The notes: a model not told the origin generated them from the letters alone. DNA of 64,000 nt from Flavobacteriia bacterium (GCA_016183815.1 JACPDW010000010.1:248001-312000), one strand, 5' to 3'; positions 8,503 to 17,920 are shown, counted from the stretch's first letter. Translations and numbers: made by a program.

Positions 8503-9788
8503 TTATTAACTTTTTTTTCACTTAAAGCAAGTGTTTGTTTTCTGTCTGGACCAACGGATAAAATATGTATAGGCAATTCTAAATGTTTTTCCAAAAAACT
8601 TACATATTCTTTTAATTCAAGTGGAGCATTTTCAAACTCGTTCAACTGTGTCAAATCTTTTCTCCAACAAGGCAAAGTAAGGTAAACAGGTTCTATTTTA
8701 TTGTCAAAAGCTTCGAATGGAATATACTCATTTTTTTCACCATTAATTAGATAATGTGTACAAACTTTTATTTCGTCAAAGATACTTAAAACATCGGCTT
8801 TCATCATGCATAACTCAGTTACACCATTAATCATGATGGCGTATTTTAAAGCGGGTAAATCCAACCATCCACAACGTCTTTTTCTACCAGTTGTAGCACC
8901 AAATTCATTTCCTTCTTGACGAATTTTTTCACCTATTTCATTTTCTTGTTCTGTGGGAAAAGGACCACTCCCCACACGAGTACAATATGCTTTAAAAATT
9001 CCGATTACTTTACCAATTTTATTTGGTGGAATACCCAATCCAGTACAAGTACCTGCTGTGATAGTATTGGAAGAAGTAACAAAAGGATATGAACCAAAAT
9101 CAATGTCTAACATTGTACCTTGAGCACCTTCAGCAAGGACTTTTTTCCCTTCTTTTAGTTGTTGATTAACAAATATTTCACTATCAATACACGTCATTTT
9201 TTTCATCACTTCAATGGCTCTGAAAAAAGGTTCTTCTAATTGTTTTAAATCATAAGAAAAAGAAGGATAATGTTTAAGAATTCCTAAATGTTTTTCTACC
9301 AAAACATCGTATTTATTTTTAAAATTATCTAAAAAAATATCACCAACTCTTAACCCATTTCTTCCAGTTTTGTCCATGTAAGTTGGACCAATACCTTTTA
9401 AAGTAGATCCGATTTTATTTTTTCCTTTAGATTCTTCCGAGGCCTGATCGAGCAAACGATGGGTAGGAATAATTAAATGTGCTTTTTTTGAAATAAGTAA
9501 ACGTTTATTAAAATCAATATTATACGCACTTAAATTATCTAATTCTTTTGAAAAAATAACCGGGTCAATCACAACTCCATTTCCTATAATATTGATTACT
9601 TCTTCATGAAAAATTCCAGATGGAATTGTGTGAAGTACGTGTTTTTTTCCATCAAATTCTAATGTATGCCCTGCATTTGGACCCCCTTGAAACCTAGCAA
9701 TAATATCATAATGAGGGGTTAAAACATCAACAATTTTCCCTTTGCCTTCATCACCCCATTGAAGACCTAACAACACATCTGCTTTCAT
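8499..9788 (-). CDS. purA: Adenylosuccinate synthetase
   Basis: PurA joins IMP and aspartate using GTP, the first step from IMP to AMP. The start has the P-loop-like GLQWGDEGKGKIVDVL with the catalytic Asp near residue 13; GGPNAGHTL carries the catalytic His; GIGPTYMDKTGRNGLRVGD and TTGRKRRCGWLDLPAL are strongly conserved. The length of 429 is normal. Its start overlaps the STAS gene stop by 1 nt, so translation may be coupled in the fur-STAS-purA unit. Confidence 0.98.
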   Translation of the reverse strand: MKADVLLGLQWGDEGKGKIVDVLTPHYDIIARFQGGPNAGHTLEFDGKKHVLHTIPSGIFHEEVINIIGNGVVIDPVIFSKELDNLSAYNIDFNKRLLISKKAHLIIPTHRLLDQASEESKGKNKIGSTLKGIGPTYMDKTGRNGLRVGDIFLDNFKNKYDVLVEKHLGILKHYPSFSYDLKQLEEPFFRAIEVMKKMTCIDSEIFVNQQLKEGKKVLAEGAQGTMLDIDFGSYPFVTSSNTITAGTCTGLGIPPNKIGKVIGIFKAYCTRVGSGPFPTEQENEIGEKIRQEGNEFGATTGRKRRCGWLDLPALKYAIMINGVTELCMMKADVLSIFDEIKVCTHYLINGEKNEYIPFEAFDNKIEPVYLTLPCWRKDLTQLNEFENAPLELKEYVSFLEKHLELPIHILSVGPDRKQTLALSEKKVNN

Positions 9789-10138
9789 TAACGTACTTGA
9801 AATTTATTTAAACCCTCGGTTATAGTAGGATAAATGGTAAATATTTCATTTAATTTTGAAATTATTAAGAGTTTTTCTACATGACCCTTCACTCCACAAA
9901 GAACAATTTCACCACCTACATTTCTAATTTTTGTAAGAGAACGGACTAAAAAATTTAATCCCGAACTGGTAATATATTCTAAATGACTTAAATCATATAA
10001 AAACATTCTTTTTTCTTTCGATATTTCTTGTTCTAAAGTATCCATTGCTTCGATGGTTTCCTCAGAAGTCTGAATTTTCCCTGAAAAGGCAAAAATAACA
10101 GATTCGTTTTTGTGGTCAACTTTTATTGATAAGCTCAT
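9788..10138 (-). CDS. STAS-domain anti-sigma factor antagonist-like protein
   Basis: A single STAS domain of 116 residues. The conserved loop with the phosphorylatable serine is [13 protein letters not shown] (Ser58/Ser59), preceded by the strand [12 protein letters not shown]. In the SpoIIAA family, phosphorylation at this loop controls binding to an anti-sigma kinase. No kinase or phosphatase partner is in the window. It overlaps fur by 4 nt upstream and purA by 1 nt downstream, so it is part of a three-gene operon. Confidence 0.85.
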   Translation of the reverse strand: MSLSIKVDHKNESVIFAFSGKIQTSEETIEAMDTLEQEISKEKRMFLYDLSHLEYITSSGLNFLVRSLTKIRNVGGEIVLCGVKGHVEKLLIISKLNEIFTIYPTITEGLNKFQVR

Positions 10139-10587
10139 GGTTTAGAAGAATTTGGTTTTTTTATTCCATAAAAATATAAAGAATGGTGTTGAACTTTAAC
10201 GCCAAACAAGTCTTCAACAGTTTGTTTGATGTGTTGAATTCTAGGGTCGCAAAACTCAATTACTTCACCAGTATCCGTACAGATAATGTGGTCGTGTTGT
10301 TTGGAGCCGTGTGATTTCTCAAATTGAGCAATATTTTTTCCAAATTGATGTTTTCTTACTAAATTACAGGCCAACAACAATTCAATAGTATTATACAAAG
10401 TTGCTCTTGAAACCCTATAATTTTTATTTTTCATTTTAATATACAACGATTCTATATCAAAATGCCCTGTATAGTTGTAAATTTCAGCTAATATAGCAAA
10501 ACGTTCGGGTGTTTTCCGATGTCCATTTTGCTCCATATATGCAGAAAATATGTCTTTTACAATCTGTTGTAAATCTTCAGTAGTCAT
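10135..10587 (-). CDS. fur: Fur family metal-dependent repressor
   Basis: The 150-residue protein has the Fur winged helix ([15 protein letters not shown], residues ~23-37, and [15 protein letters not shown]) and the metal-site [17 protein letters not shown]. It lacks the CxxC zinc pairs found in many Fur/PerR proteins, which is common in this phylum. It could be Fur or PerR in function; the sequence does not settle that. It heads the operon with the STAS protein and purA. A -7 promoter element lies 17 nt upstream. Confidence 0.85.
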   Translation of the reverse strand: MTTEDLQQIVKDIFSAYMEQNGHRKTPERFAILAEIYNYTGHFDIESLYIKMKNKNYRVSRATLYNTIELLLACNLVRKHQFGKNIAQFEKSHGSKQHDHIICTDTGEVIEFCDPRIQHIKQTVEDLFGVKVQHHSLYFYGIKKPNSSKP

Positions 10588-10603
10588 TTACAATATTAAA
10601 ATG

Positions 10604-10611
10604 CAAAGTTA
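10604..10611 (-). promoter_or_regulatory. Bacteroidota -7 promoter element for fur operon
   Basis: The minus strand reads TAACTTTG, an exact TAnnTTTG match, 17 nt before the fur start. No convincing -33 TTG at normal spacing was found. Confidence 0.5.
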
Positions 10612-10687
10612 GAAAAAAGGAAGTAATAATAGTGACTTCAAAATAATTTAATTAACAAGTTTTGCACACAATTTTTTCAAAAAATAA

Positions 10688-13117
10688 CTAACTCAAAAAA
10701 TTAACATCTGCTTCTTTAATAATATCAATTACTTTTTCAATTATGTCTTCAATATTTGGTTTAGAGAAATAATCACCATCACTTCCGTAAGCAGGTCTAT
10801 GGTCTTTAGCACTTAAAGTATAAGGCATTGAATCCAATTGAAAATAGGACTGTTGTTCAACCAAAATTTTATCTAAAATATAAGCGGTAGCTCCTGAACT
10901 AACGTCTTCATCTACAATTAATAATCGATTTGTTTTTGACAATGACTTTTTAATACTATGGTTTATGTCAAAAGGTATCAATGTTTGGACATCTATTAAT
11001 TCTACGTTTATACCCATTTTTTCCAATTGTTTACACGCAATTTCACATAGATTAAAAGTTGAACCATACGACACCAAAGTTAAATCTTCTCCTTCTTTTA
11101 CAATTTCTGGAATGCCCAATGGAGTTGTGAATTCACCTATATTATTAGGCATTTGTTCTTTAATACGATAACCATTAAGTGGTTCAATAACCAACGCTGG
11201 GTCGTCAGAATACATCAAAGTATTGTAAAACCCTGCTGCTTTTGTCATATTTCTTGGAACACAAATATAAATGCCACGTAATGCATTCACAATCATTCCC
11301 ATAGGAGACCCACTGTGCCACACGCCCTCTAAACGATGTCCTCTAGTGCTGATGATTAATGGGGCTTTTTGACGGCCTTTTGTTCTGTATTGTAAGGTGG
11401 ATAAATCGTCGGATAAAATTTGAATCGCATACAATAAATAGTCCAAATATTGAATTTCTGCAATTGGTCTTAAACCTCTCATCGCTAACCCAATTCCTTG
11501 ACCAACAATGGTACATTCACGTATTCCTGTGTCTGAAACACGAAGTTCTCCAAAAATTTCTTGAAGTCCTTCTAAACTTTGATTTACTCCACCTATTTGA
11601 CCTGCATCTTCTCCAAAAATAAGGGCTTCGGGATGATTTTCAAAGATTTTTTTAAAGTTTTCTCTTAAAATTATCCTTCCGTCTTCCATTTTAGAATTTT
11701 CATTAAATTCTGGTTTAGTTTCCGGTACTTTTAAAGAGGAATAATTTGATTGTGAATACAAGTGAGAATTGTATTTTCCAAAATGAATGTCTTTTTGTTT
11801 TCTAATCCAAGTATTTAAGGGTAAAAAAGTAGGATTTTTTTGATTGACTTGAAAAATTCTACGTGCAAGACTAAAGACTTCTTTTTTAATTGGTTCTTTA
11901 TTGGATTTTAATTCTGTAATTTCACTTGATAAATCAGAAGAAAGTGAATTGATTAACTGGTTTGTTTCTAAAAGTTGGATCAATTCGTTTGCAAAATTTT
12001 TATTTTCATCAACAAAAAGTTTCCATGCTTTGTTTTTAGCTTCTCTAACCTCGTTTTTAGCGTTTTTTTCAATGGTTTCTAGTTCATCAATGTTTGCAAG
12101 AAAAGTGCCCTCAATTTGATAATTTAAAATCCATTCTTTAAACTTCTGAATACAATCAAATTCGGATTCCCAAGCAAGTCTTTCATTTGACTTGTATCGT
12201 TCATGAGACCCAGATGTAGAATGTCCTTGTGGTTGATTTACTTCTTTTACATGAACAAGGACAGGAATATGCTGTTCTCTAGCAATAAGAGTAGCTTTTT
12301 CATAAGTTTGAACTAAATGCGGATAATCCCATCCTTTAGTAGTAAAAATTTCAAAACCATCTTTTTCTTTATCGCGTTGAAATCCAGAAAGTGCTTCAGA
12401 AATACTATCTTTAATGGTTTGTTTCTCGCGTGGAACAGAAATTCCAAAACCATCGTCCCAAACAGACATTACAAGTGGAACTTGTAAAACCCCTGCCGCA
12501 TTTAATGTTTCCCAAAAGGGACCTTCTGAAGTGGAAGCATCACCGATAGTTCCAAAAGCCACTTCATTACCTTTAGAAGAAAATTTTGTAAATTTTTCTA
12601 TGTTTTTTAACTCCGGATGGTTCCTATAAATCTTTGAAGCTAATCCAAGTCCAAGTAAACGAGGCATTTGTCCTGCTGTTGGAGAAATATCAGCGGAACT
12701 GTTTTTTTGTAACATTAAATTTTTCCAATCGCCATTTTCATCAAGACTGTGAGTTGCAAAATGTCCACCCATCTGCCGACCAGCGGACATTGGTTCTATG
12801 TTTAAATCTGTATGTGCATATAATCCCGAAAAATATTGAGTTATGGTAAGCTGTTCAATAGCAAACATTAACGTTTGATCACGATAATATCCCGACCTAA
12901 AATCACCATTTTTAAACTGTTTTGCTAAAGCTATTTGTGCTAATTCTTTTCCATCACCAAAAATTCCAAACTTTGCTTTGCCTGAAAGCACTTCTTTTCT
13001 ACCCAAAAGGGAAGTTTCGCGAGACAAACAGGCCAATTGATAATCGTTTAAAACTTCTTTTTTAAATTGATCAAAATCGATAGTAGTAGTTTCTGAAGAA
13101 ATGGAATCTTTTATCAT
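10688..13117 (-). CDS. Fused E1 alpha/beta subunit of a 2-oxoacid (probably branched-chain) dehydrogenase
   Basis: E1 decarboxylates 2-oxoacids with thiamine diphosphate and passes the acyl group to the lipoyl E2. The alpha half carries the TPP motif start GDASTSEGPFW (192-202) and QMGGHF/ PTAGQMPR. The beta half starts near residue 455 and carries IFGEDAGQIGGV, QYLDYLLYAIQ and GHRLEGVWHSGSP. At 809 residues, both subunits are joined in one chain, a form common in Bacteroidota. The substrate, 2-oxoisovalerate-type or related, is inferred from the family. No E2 or E3 gene is nearby. Confidence 0.85.
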   Translation of the reverse strand: MIKDSISSETTTIDFDQFKKEVLNDYQLACLSRETSLLGRKEVLSGKAKFGIFGDGKELAQIALAKQFKNGDFRSGYYRDQTLMFAIEQLTITQYFSGLYAHTDLNIEPMSAGRQMGGHFATHSLDENGDWKNLMLQKNSSADISPTAGQMPRLLGLGLASKIYRNHPELKNIEKFTKFSSKGNEVAFGTIGDASTSEGPFWETLNAAGVLQVPLVMSVWDDGFGISVPREKQTIKDSISEALSGFQRDKEKDGFEIFTTKGWDYPHLVQTYEKATLIAREQHIPVLVHVKEVNQPQGHSTSGSHERYKSNERLAWESEFDCIQKFKEWILNYQIEGTFLANIDELETIEKNAKNEVREAKNKAWKLFVDENKNFANELIQLLETNQLINSLSSDLSSEITELKSNKEPIKKEVFSLARRIFQVNQKNPTFLPLNTWIRKQKDIHFGKYNSHLYSQSNYSSLKVPETKPEFNENSKMEDGRIILRENFKKIFENHPEALIFGEDAGQIGGVNQSLEGLQEIFGELRVSDTGIRECTIVGQGIGLAMRGLRPIAEIQYLDYLLYAIQILSDDLSTLQYRTKGRQKAPLIISTRGHRLEGVWHSGSPMGMIVNALRGIYICVPRNMTKAAGFYNTLMYSDDPALVIEPLNGYRIKEQMPNNIGEFTTPLGIPEIVKEGEDLTLVSYGSTFNLCEIACKQLEKMGINVELIDVQTLIPFDINHSIKKSLSKTNRLLIVDEDVSSGATAYILDKILVEQQSYFQLDSMPYTLSAKDHRPAYGSDGDYFSKPNIEDIIEKVIDIIKEADVNFLS

Positions 13118-13134
13118 AACTTGGAAATTGAATG

Positions 13135-13142
13135 CAAATATA
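13135..13142 (-). promoter_or_regulatory. Bacteroidota -7 promoter element for E1 fusion gene
   Basis: The minus strand reads TATATTTG, an exact TAnnTTTG match, 18 nt before the start codon at 13117. Confidence 0.5.
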
Positions 13143-13168
13143 GTGAAAATCTTAAATAATTCGCTTAA

Positions 13169-13951
13169 TCACAGCATACCAATCATCATTAAAATAGAAA
13201 ATAATAATAATAATATTGAAATAAAATAATGAATAAACATTAAACTCACCTTCTTAAGTGCTTTATTTCCAATGAGAGCCCCTAAAAATGCAGCAACTAC
13301 CCCAGTCCACAACAAGGGTTCGTTTACTGTCGTCCATAATTTTAAAAAGGAAAAAGAAACAAAATAAACAGTCAGTCTAATCAAGTCAATACCCATTGAA
13401 ATAACCGTTGAAGTGGCGACCAATTCTTCTTTGCTTAAATCTACTTTTTTTAAAAATAATGAACGTAAAGCCCCTTGATGTCCTGATAATCCCCCAAAAA
13501 ATCCAGACAAAATACCACCAATCAATAAAATAATATTGTTTTGTTTTAAAATTTGTATGTTTTTAGCAAATAATTCAATAAGAGTGAAAAGCATTATTAA
13601 AAAAGAGACAATAAAAGTAGTGGTAGTAACCTGAAAATCTTTCTCAAACATGGAATATTGAAAAAATATTTGTTTGTCGTTTAAATGAGTTAAAAGATAG
13701 GAACCAAAAAATGCAGACAAAGTTGCTGGTAAACCAAAAAGAATAAAAATTGACCAATGAATGTGTTTTTTTAGAAAAATAAACTTAAAAAAAGAGTTGG
13801 AAACGTGTACGAGTGCGGTGGCGAAAATGGCGGTTTTCAAAGGGAAAAAAAATAAAAAAACAGGCAATAATATCGTTCCTAAGCCAAAACCAGAAAAAAA
13901 AGTCATCAACGAACCAAACAATACAATAAAAAAAACAAGTATTAATTGCAT
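13169..13951 (-). CDS. TSUP family (TauE/SafE) membrane transporter
   Basis: A 260-residue protein with about eight hydrophobic segments in two similar halves. The first half begins GSLMTFFSGFGLGTILLPVF and the second GGILSGFFGGLSGHQGALRS, the paired glycine-rich motifs of the TSUP family, which export sulfite, sulfoacetate and other small anions. The substrate here is unknown. It lies downstream of no close neighbour on its strand (the E1 gene follows after 51 nt). Confidence 0.85.
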   Translation of the reverse strand: MQLILVFFIVLFGSLMTFFSGFGLGTILLPVFLFFFPLKTAIFATALVHVSNSFFKFIFLKKHIHWSIFILFGLPATLSAFFGSYLLTHLNDKQIFFQYSMFEKDFQVTTTTFIVSFLIMLFTLIELFAKNIQILKQNNIILLIGGILSGFFGGLSGHQGALRSLFLKKVDLSKEELVATSTVISMGIDLIRLTVYFVSFSFLKLWTTVNEPLLWTGVVAAFLGALIGNKALKKVSLMFIHYFISILLLLFSILMMIGML

Positions 13952-14280
13952 ATTTATTTCCTTTTAGAATGATTTCAAATTTACATTAAATTAAAATATT
14001 ACACTGAAATAATTTCACAATTTGGATTTTATAAATTAAGCGTTTATTAGTGTTTTTTAAACTTTACATCACTACAATTATTTGTATTGTCGGTATATGT
14101 CTTTATCCTAATTGTGTGTTTTTTACCTTTTTTTGTATCTTTGTTAAGAATATTGAAATTTATTGGTTTTCATTTAAATTACTTATTTACCAATTTTAAA
14201 TTTATTCAATTGGTATAAATTTCTTATTATCATAAAAATTATTTGAAAAGAAAGAAGTACTGAAAAGAAATATAAATGGT
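13952..14280. other. Intergenic region with BRO-gene promoter
   Basis: This 329-bp AT-rich gap separates the divergent TSUP and BRO-N genes. The only signal I can support is the promoter element TATCTTTG at 14136-14143 with a TTG at 14112-14114 (21-nt spacing). I see no RNA gene or open frame. Confidence 0.5.
14136..14143 (+). promoter_or_regulatory. Bacteroidota promoter for BRO-N gene
   Basis: TATCTTTG matches TAnnTTTG exactly, and a -33 TTG is at 14112-14114 with 21-nt spacing. The next start codon is about 130 nt downstream, so the leader would be long. Confidence 0.5.
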
Positions 14281-15105
14281 ATGGATAATATAAAATTATT
14301 TGAAGAAAAAAAAGTGCGTACCTTATGGGATGTTGATCAAGAAATGTGGTTTTTTTCTATTGTAGATGTTATTGAAATTTTAACAGAAAGCAATAATCCA
14401 CGACGATATTGGAGTGATTTAAAAATAAAACTTCAAAAGGAGGGTAGCCAGTTGTACGAAAAAATCGTACAACTGAAAGTACAATCTTCAGATGGTAAAT
14501 ATTATAAAACCGATGTGGCAAACACAGAACAAATTTTTCGTTTAATACAATCTATACCCTCTCCAAAAGCAGAACCTTTCAAACTTTGGCTTGCCCAAAT
14601 CGCCAACGATCGAATAGACGAAATGCATGACCCAGAGCTAAGTATTGATAGAGCTTTACAACTATATCTAAACCTTGGATATAGCGAAAACTGGATTAAT
14701 CAACGCCTGAAAAGTATAGAAATTCGTAAAGAATTGACCGATGAATGGAAACGTCTTGGTTTAAAAGAAGGGCAGCAATTTCCAACTTTAACTGATATTA
14801 TATCAAAAAATTGGAGTGGAAAAACTACCAAAGAATATAAAACTCTCAAAGGTTTAAAAAAAGAAAATTTGAGAGATAATATGACCAATACGGAACTCAT
14901 CTTGAACATGTTGGCAGAAGCATCCACCAAAGACATTTCTCAAGCAGTAAACCCAAAAAATTTTGAAGAGAGTAAAAATGTAGCCAAACAAGGTGGTACA
15001 ATTGCGGGAAATGCCAGAAAAGAATTAGAAACTAAAACAGGCAAAAAAGTAGTAACAAAACTAAGTGCCCAAACACTTTTAAAAGACAATAAGAAACTAA
15101 AATGA
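14281..15105 (+). CDS. BRO-N domain (phage antirepressor-like/DinD-like) protein
   Basis: The 274-residue protein starts with a BRO-N-like domain (RTLWDVDQEMWFFSIVDVIEI, then PRRYWSDLKIKL). The middle (LDRALQLYLNLGYSENWINQRL-type helices) and the C-terminal NVAKQGGTIAGNARKELE followed by GKKVV are shared with phage antirepressors and DinD-like proteins. Its biological target is unknown. It stands alone, without phage genes, between two core genes, so it is probably a relic of mobile DNA. The alternative name DNA-damage-inducible protein D cannot be excluded. Confidence 0.7.
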   Translation: MDNIKLFEEKKVRTLWDVDQEMWFFSIVDVIEILTESNNPRRYWSDLKIKLQKEGSQLYEKIVQLKVQSSDGKYYKTDVANTEQIFRLIQSIPSPKAEPFKLWLAQIANDRIDEMHDPELSIDRALQLYLNLGYSENWINQRLKSIEIRKELTDEWKRLGLKEGQQFPTLTDIISKNWSGKTTKEYKTLKGLKKENLRDNMTNTELILNMLAEASTKDISQAVNPKNFEESKNVAKQGGTIAGNARKELETKTGKKVVTKLSAQTLLKDNKKLK

Positions 15106-15500
15106 ACCTAAGATTAGCGTACGAGGATATTGAAAACACTTCCAATGATTTTAAAAAAAGCAAAACACAAAAATTTAGTTGTAATCAATAAAATTAATTA
15201 ATCTAAAGATTTTTTTTATAATTATGATTTGAATAACTCAATTTTAACTCTCCCCTAACTTTTTGATTAAACCCAAATTAAGCATTAGAAATGCTACATA
15301 CGACAAAGAAAATGTAAATCAATCCGTTGACTGACAGATTAATACATTTACTTAGTCGGGATTTCTCAGATTTACCGTTCAATTCGGTTTAAATAAACCT
15401 CTATCACTGAATCTGAGTTAAAATAGCTATTTTTGTACTAAAATTAGCAGTTTTTAACTTGAAAAATGGTGTGTAAAAGCACAAAAAAAATTAATACAGA
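15106..15500. other. Intergenic region with nested inverted repeats upstream of asnS
   Basis: A 29-codon frame at 15102-15191 overlaps the BRO stop (ATGA) and resembles nothing I know. Further on, CTCAGATT (15365-15372) pairs with AATCTGAG (15410-15417), and inside them GGTTTA (15386-15391) pairs with TAAACC (15394-15399). A promoter element TATTTTTG follows at 15428-15435, 66 nt before asnS. The hairpins precede the promoter, so they are more likely a protein site or old element end than an RNA switch for asnS. Confidence 0.4.
15428..15435 (+). promoter_or_regulatory. Bacteroidota -7 promoter element for asnS
   Basis: TATTTTTG matches TAnnTTTG and is 66 nt before the asnS start. It is the only good match in the gap near the gene. 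Confidence 0.45.
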
Positions 15501-16952
15501 ATGAAAAGAAGTAAAATTAACGAAGTTTTAAAAAACGGTAAAATTAATGATAGAATATTAGTGAAAGCATGGGTTCGGGCTTTTAGAAGCAATCGTTTTA
15601 TTCAATTGAATGATGGCTCTTGCATTCAAAATTTACAAGCTGTAATAGATTTTGAAAAATGGGAAGAAGCCAGTCTTAAAAAAATTACCACTGCAAGTTC
15701 TATCTCAATTGAAGGGGTATTGGTAGAATCACAAGGAGCCGGACAAGCCCTAGAATTATTAGTAGAAAAATGGGAACTATTAGGTGAAGCACCAGTCGAT
15801 GAGGTTCAAAAAACCATTTTACAACCAAAAAAACACAGTTTAGAATTTTTAAGAGAACAAGCTCATCTGCGTTTTCGTACTTCAACTTTTTCAGCTGTTT
15901 TCAGAATAAGACACGGATTGGCCTTTGCTATACATCAATTTTTTAACGAAAAAGGATTTTTTTATTTACACACACCAATTATTACTGGTTCAGACGCAGA
16001 GGGTGCAGGTGAAATGTTTCACGTAACAAATTTTGATTTGGAAGCTGTACCAAAAAACAAAGAAGGAAAAGTTTGTTTTGAAGATGATTTTTTTGGGAAA
16101 TCTGTAAACTTAACTGTTTCTGGACAACTCGAGGCAGAATTAGGAGCATTTGGACTTGGACAGGTTTATACCTTTGGCCCGACTTTCAGAGCAGAAAACT
16201 CAAACACATCAAGACATCTTGCGGAGTTTTGGATGATTGAACCAGAAGTTGCATTTAATGATTTGAATGACAATATGGATTTAGCGGAGGAAATGTTACA
16301 ATATCTGTGTCAATATATATTAGACAATTATAAAGAAGATTTAAAGTTTTTACATGAACGCGATGCTCAAGAACAACTCAGCAAACCTACTAATGAAAGA
16401 AACGAATTAGGATTGATAGAAAGACTTGAATTTGTTACTAAAAATGAATTTAAAAGAATCACTTACACTGAAGCGATTGATGTTTTGATGAACTCTAATC
16501 ACTACAAAAAGAAAAAATTCAAATACAATGTTGAATGGGGCACTGATTTACAGTCTGAACATGAACGTTATTTAGTTGAAAAAGAATACAAAAAACCAGT
16601 AATTATCACCAATTATCCCGTATCGTTTAAAGCTTTTTATATGAGAAAGGACGACAATTGTACAGCAGATCGACAAACGGTTGCGGCAATGGACATTTTA
16701 TTCCCAGGAATTGGAGAAATGGTTGGGGGTTCACAAAGAGAGGAAAGATTAGACATATTGAAACAAAAATTGAAGGATTTTAACATTCACGAAGAAGAAT
16801 TGTGGTGGTATTTAGAAACAAGAAAATTTGGCACTGTTCCACATGCTGGCTTTGGTTTGGGTTTTGAGCGAATGGTGATGTTTGTAACAGGAATGACAAA
16901 TATTAGAGATGTAATCCCCTTTCCAAGAACACCAAAAAACGCAGAGTTTTGA
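15501..16952 (+). CDS. asnS: Asparaginyl-tRNA synthetase
   Basis: AsnS charges tRNA-Asn with asparagine. An N-terminal OB-fold anticodon-binding domain (ILVKAWVRAFRSNRFIQLND) is followed by the class II core: LTVSGQLEAELGAFGLGQVY, FGPTFRAENSNTSRHLAEFW (motif 2) and FGLGFERMVMF (motif 3). The length of 483 is slightly above that of E. coli (466). A direct asparagine route is implied, though an additional Asp/Glu amidotransferase is not tested by this window. Confidence 0.97.
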   Translation: MKRSKINEVLKNGKINDRILVKAWVRAFRSNRFIQLNDGSCIQNLQAVIDFEKWEEASLKKITTASSISIEGVLVESQGAGQALELLVEKWELLGEAPVDEVQKTILQPKKHSLEFLREQAHLRFRTSTFSAVFRIRHGLAFAIHQFFNEKGFFYLHTPIITGSDAEGAGEMFHVTNFDLEAVPKNKEGKVCFEDDFFGKSVNLTVSGQLEAELGAFGLGQVYTFGPTFRAENSNTSRHLAEFWMIEPEVAFNDLNDNMDLAEEMLQYLCQYILDNYKEDLKFLHERDAQEQLSKPTNERNELGLIERLEFVTKNEFKRITYTEAIDVLMNSNHYKKKKFKYNVEWGTDLQSEHERYLVEKEYKKPVIITNYPVSFKAFYMRKDDNCTADRQTVAAMDILFPGIGEMVGGSQREERLDILKQKLKDFNIHEEELWWYLETRKFGTVPHAGFGLGFERMVMFVTGMTNIRDVIPFPRTPKNAEF

Positions 16953-17430
16953 AATGTAATTAATTTCAAAAGCACTAAGCTTGTTAAGCTTTTATCAACA
17001 AGTATATAATTTGAAGCTGTTCTACGGACTTTTAAATGAGTGTATTTTGTTCTTTTTGAAAACGAATATTTCACCACCTAGATACAAAATATTAGTTTTC
17101 TCCGATATATTAAATTCAAATTTTGCTTCTGATTGATCAAGTTTAAATTTGTCATTATTTGTTGCTTCAAAGTGGATGAGCTGGTTGTCCTGACCTATTA
17201 AATTTAGGGTCTTTGGGGAAAAAAACATTTTGTTATCAGTATTTTATAAGTTGTTTCACGATTTTACGTGTAAGGTTTGTTTAAACTAAAAACAAAATAA
17301 ACTTGCAAATCAAAATCAGAATTCTGATAAAAAATCATTTATTTTTAAAAGGTTTGTAGTTTTTCAGCAGACCCTAAGTGAAAAACTGGAATTTCATAAA
17401 GCATATCGAATACTAAACTAAAAACTTTGA
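16953..17430. other. Mostly non-coding gap after asnS
   Basis: This stretch holds one doubtful small ORF on the minus strand (17022-17228) and otherwise AT-rich DNA. An imperfect palindrome AAGCTTGTTAAGCTT lies near 16976-16990. I see no terminator with a clear T tract after asnS and no RNA gene. Confidence 0.4.
17022..17228 (-). CDS. Small hypothetical ORF, doubtful
   Basis: The 68-residue product has alternating hydrophobic and charged residues (INFLYLGGEIFVFKK-like stretches) and no family I recognise. Its only support is that the frame is open in very AT-rich DNA and starts with ATG. It may be a decayed fragment. Base composition matches its surroundings. Confidence 0.25.
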   Translation of the reverse strand: MFFSPKTLNLIGQDNQLIHFEATNNDKFKLDQSEAKFEFNISEKTNILYLGGEIFVFKKNKIHSFKSP

Positions 17431-17434
17431 TATA

Positions 17435-17659
17435 ATGAAGTTAAATTTGATTATTTAATTGCTTATTCTGTTCTTTTATTGTAATAAATTAGAAATTAGC
17501 AAAGAATTTAACATTAGTAACCCAATAAATGAACCTGTATGCTTGTCAAATAATAAAAATAATGCCGAAAAAAACTTAAATTACATAGAAAATTTTCAAT
17601 TATTTTTTAAAGAAATGGTTGATTTGAAAAAAAGATTTTATACCATATACAATTATTAA
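17435..17659 (+). pseudogene. Lipoprotein gene interrupted by in-frame stop in the signal peptide
   Basis: From the ATG at 17435 the frame reads MKLNLII, then TAA at 17456-17458, then LLILFFYC and on to a stop at 17657-17659. Read through, this is a typical lipoprotein signal (MKLNLII-x-LLILFFYCNK) with the lipobox cysteine 16 codons from the ATG. The remaining ~60 residues (KLEISKEFNISNP...) match nothing I know. Either the gene is dead or the sequence has an error at that codon. Confidence 0.45.
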
Positions 17660-17740
17660 CCTGAGTTCGATTATTAATAAGTCCAAATTTATTGGACTAG
17701 TTATTCTATGGATTTGGTAAAATATGAAAGATTCCAAAAT

Positions 17741-17777
17741 AAAAAAGGCTGTCCTTTATTTTGAAACAGCCTTTTTT
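17741..17777. terminator. Bidirectional terminator next to the CAU tRNA
   Basis: AAAAAAGGCTGT (17741-17752) and ACAGCCTTTTTT (17766-17777) form a perfect 12-bp inverted repeat with A/T runs on both sides. It lies directly after the minus-strand tRNA 3' end. Confidence 0.8.
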
Positions 17778-17778
17778 G

Positions 17779-17852
17779 TGGTCCCACCTGGGCTCGAACC
17801 AGGGACCACCTGATTATGAGTCAGGTGCTCTAACCAACTGAGCTATAGGACC
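17779..17852 (-). tRNA. tRNA with CAU anticodon, probably tRNA-Ile2 (or elongator Met)
   Basis: The minus strand folds as a full tRNA. The acceptor GGTCCTA pairs with TGGGACC (one G-T), the D-loop is AGCTCAGTTGGTTAGAGC, the anticodon stem CCTGA/TCAGG encloses loop CTCATAA, and the T-arm is CCTGG-TTCGAGC-CCAGG. CCA is not encoded. The GACTCATAATC stem-loop context resembles tRNA-Ile whose C34 is changed to lysidine by TilS, so I prefer Ile2 over Met. Confidence 0.85.
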
Positions 17853-17920
17853 TTTTTTATTTAATTATAAATAAATTAAAATAAAAAGTGTGCAAATATA
17901 GTGAATTCTAAATTTATATT

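Noticed and set aside
15365-15417. T-box or riboswitch before asnS
   Set aside because: T-box elements are not known from this phylum; the hairpin is upstream of the likely promoter and shows no specifier loop or T-box string.
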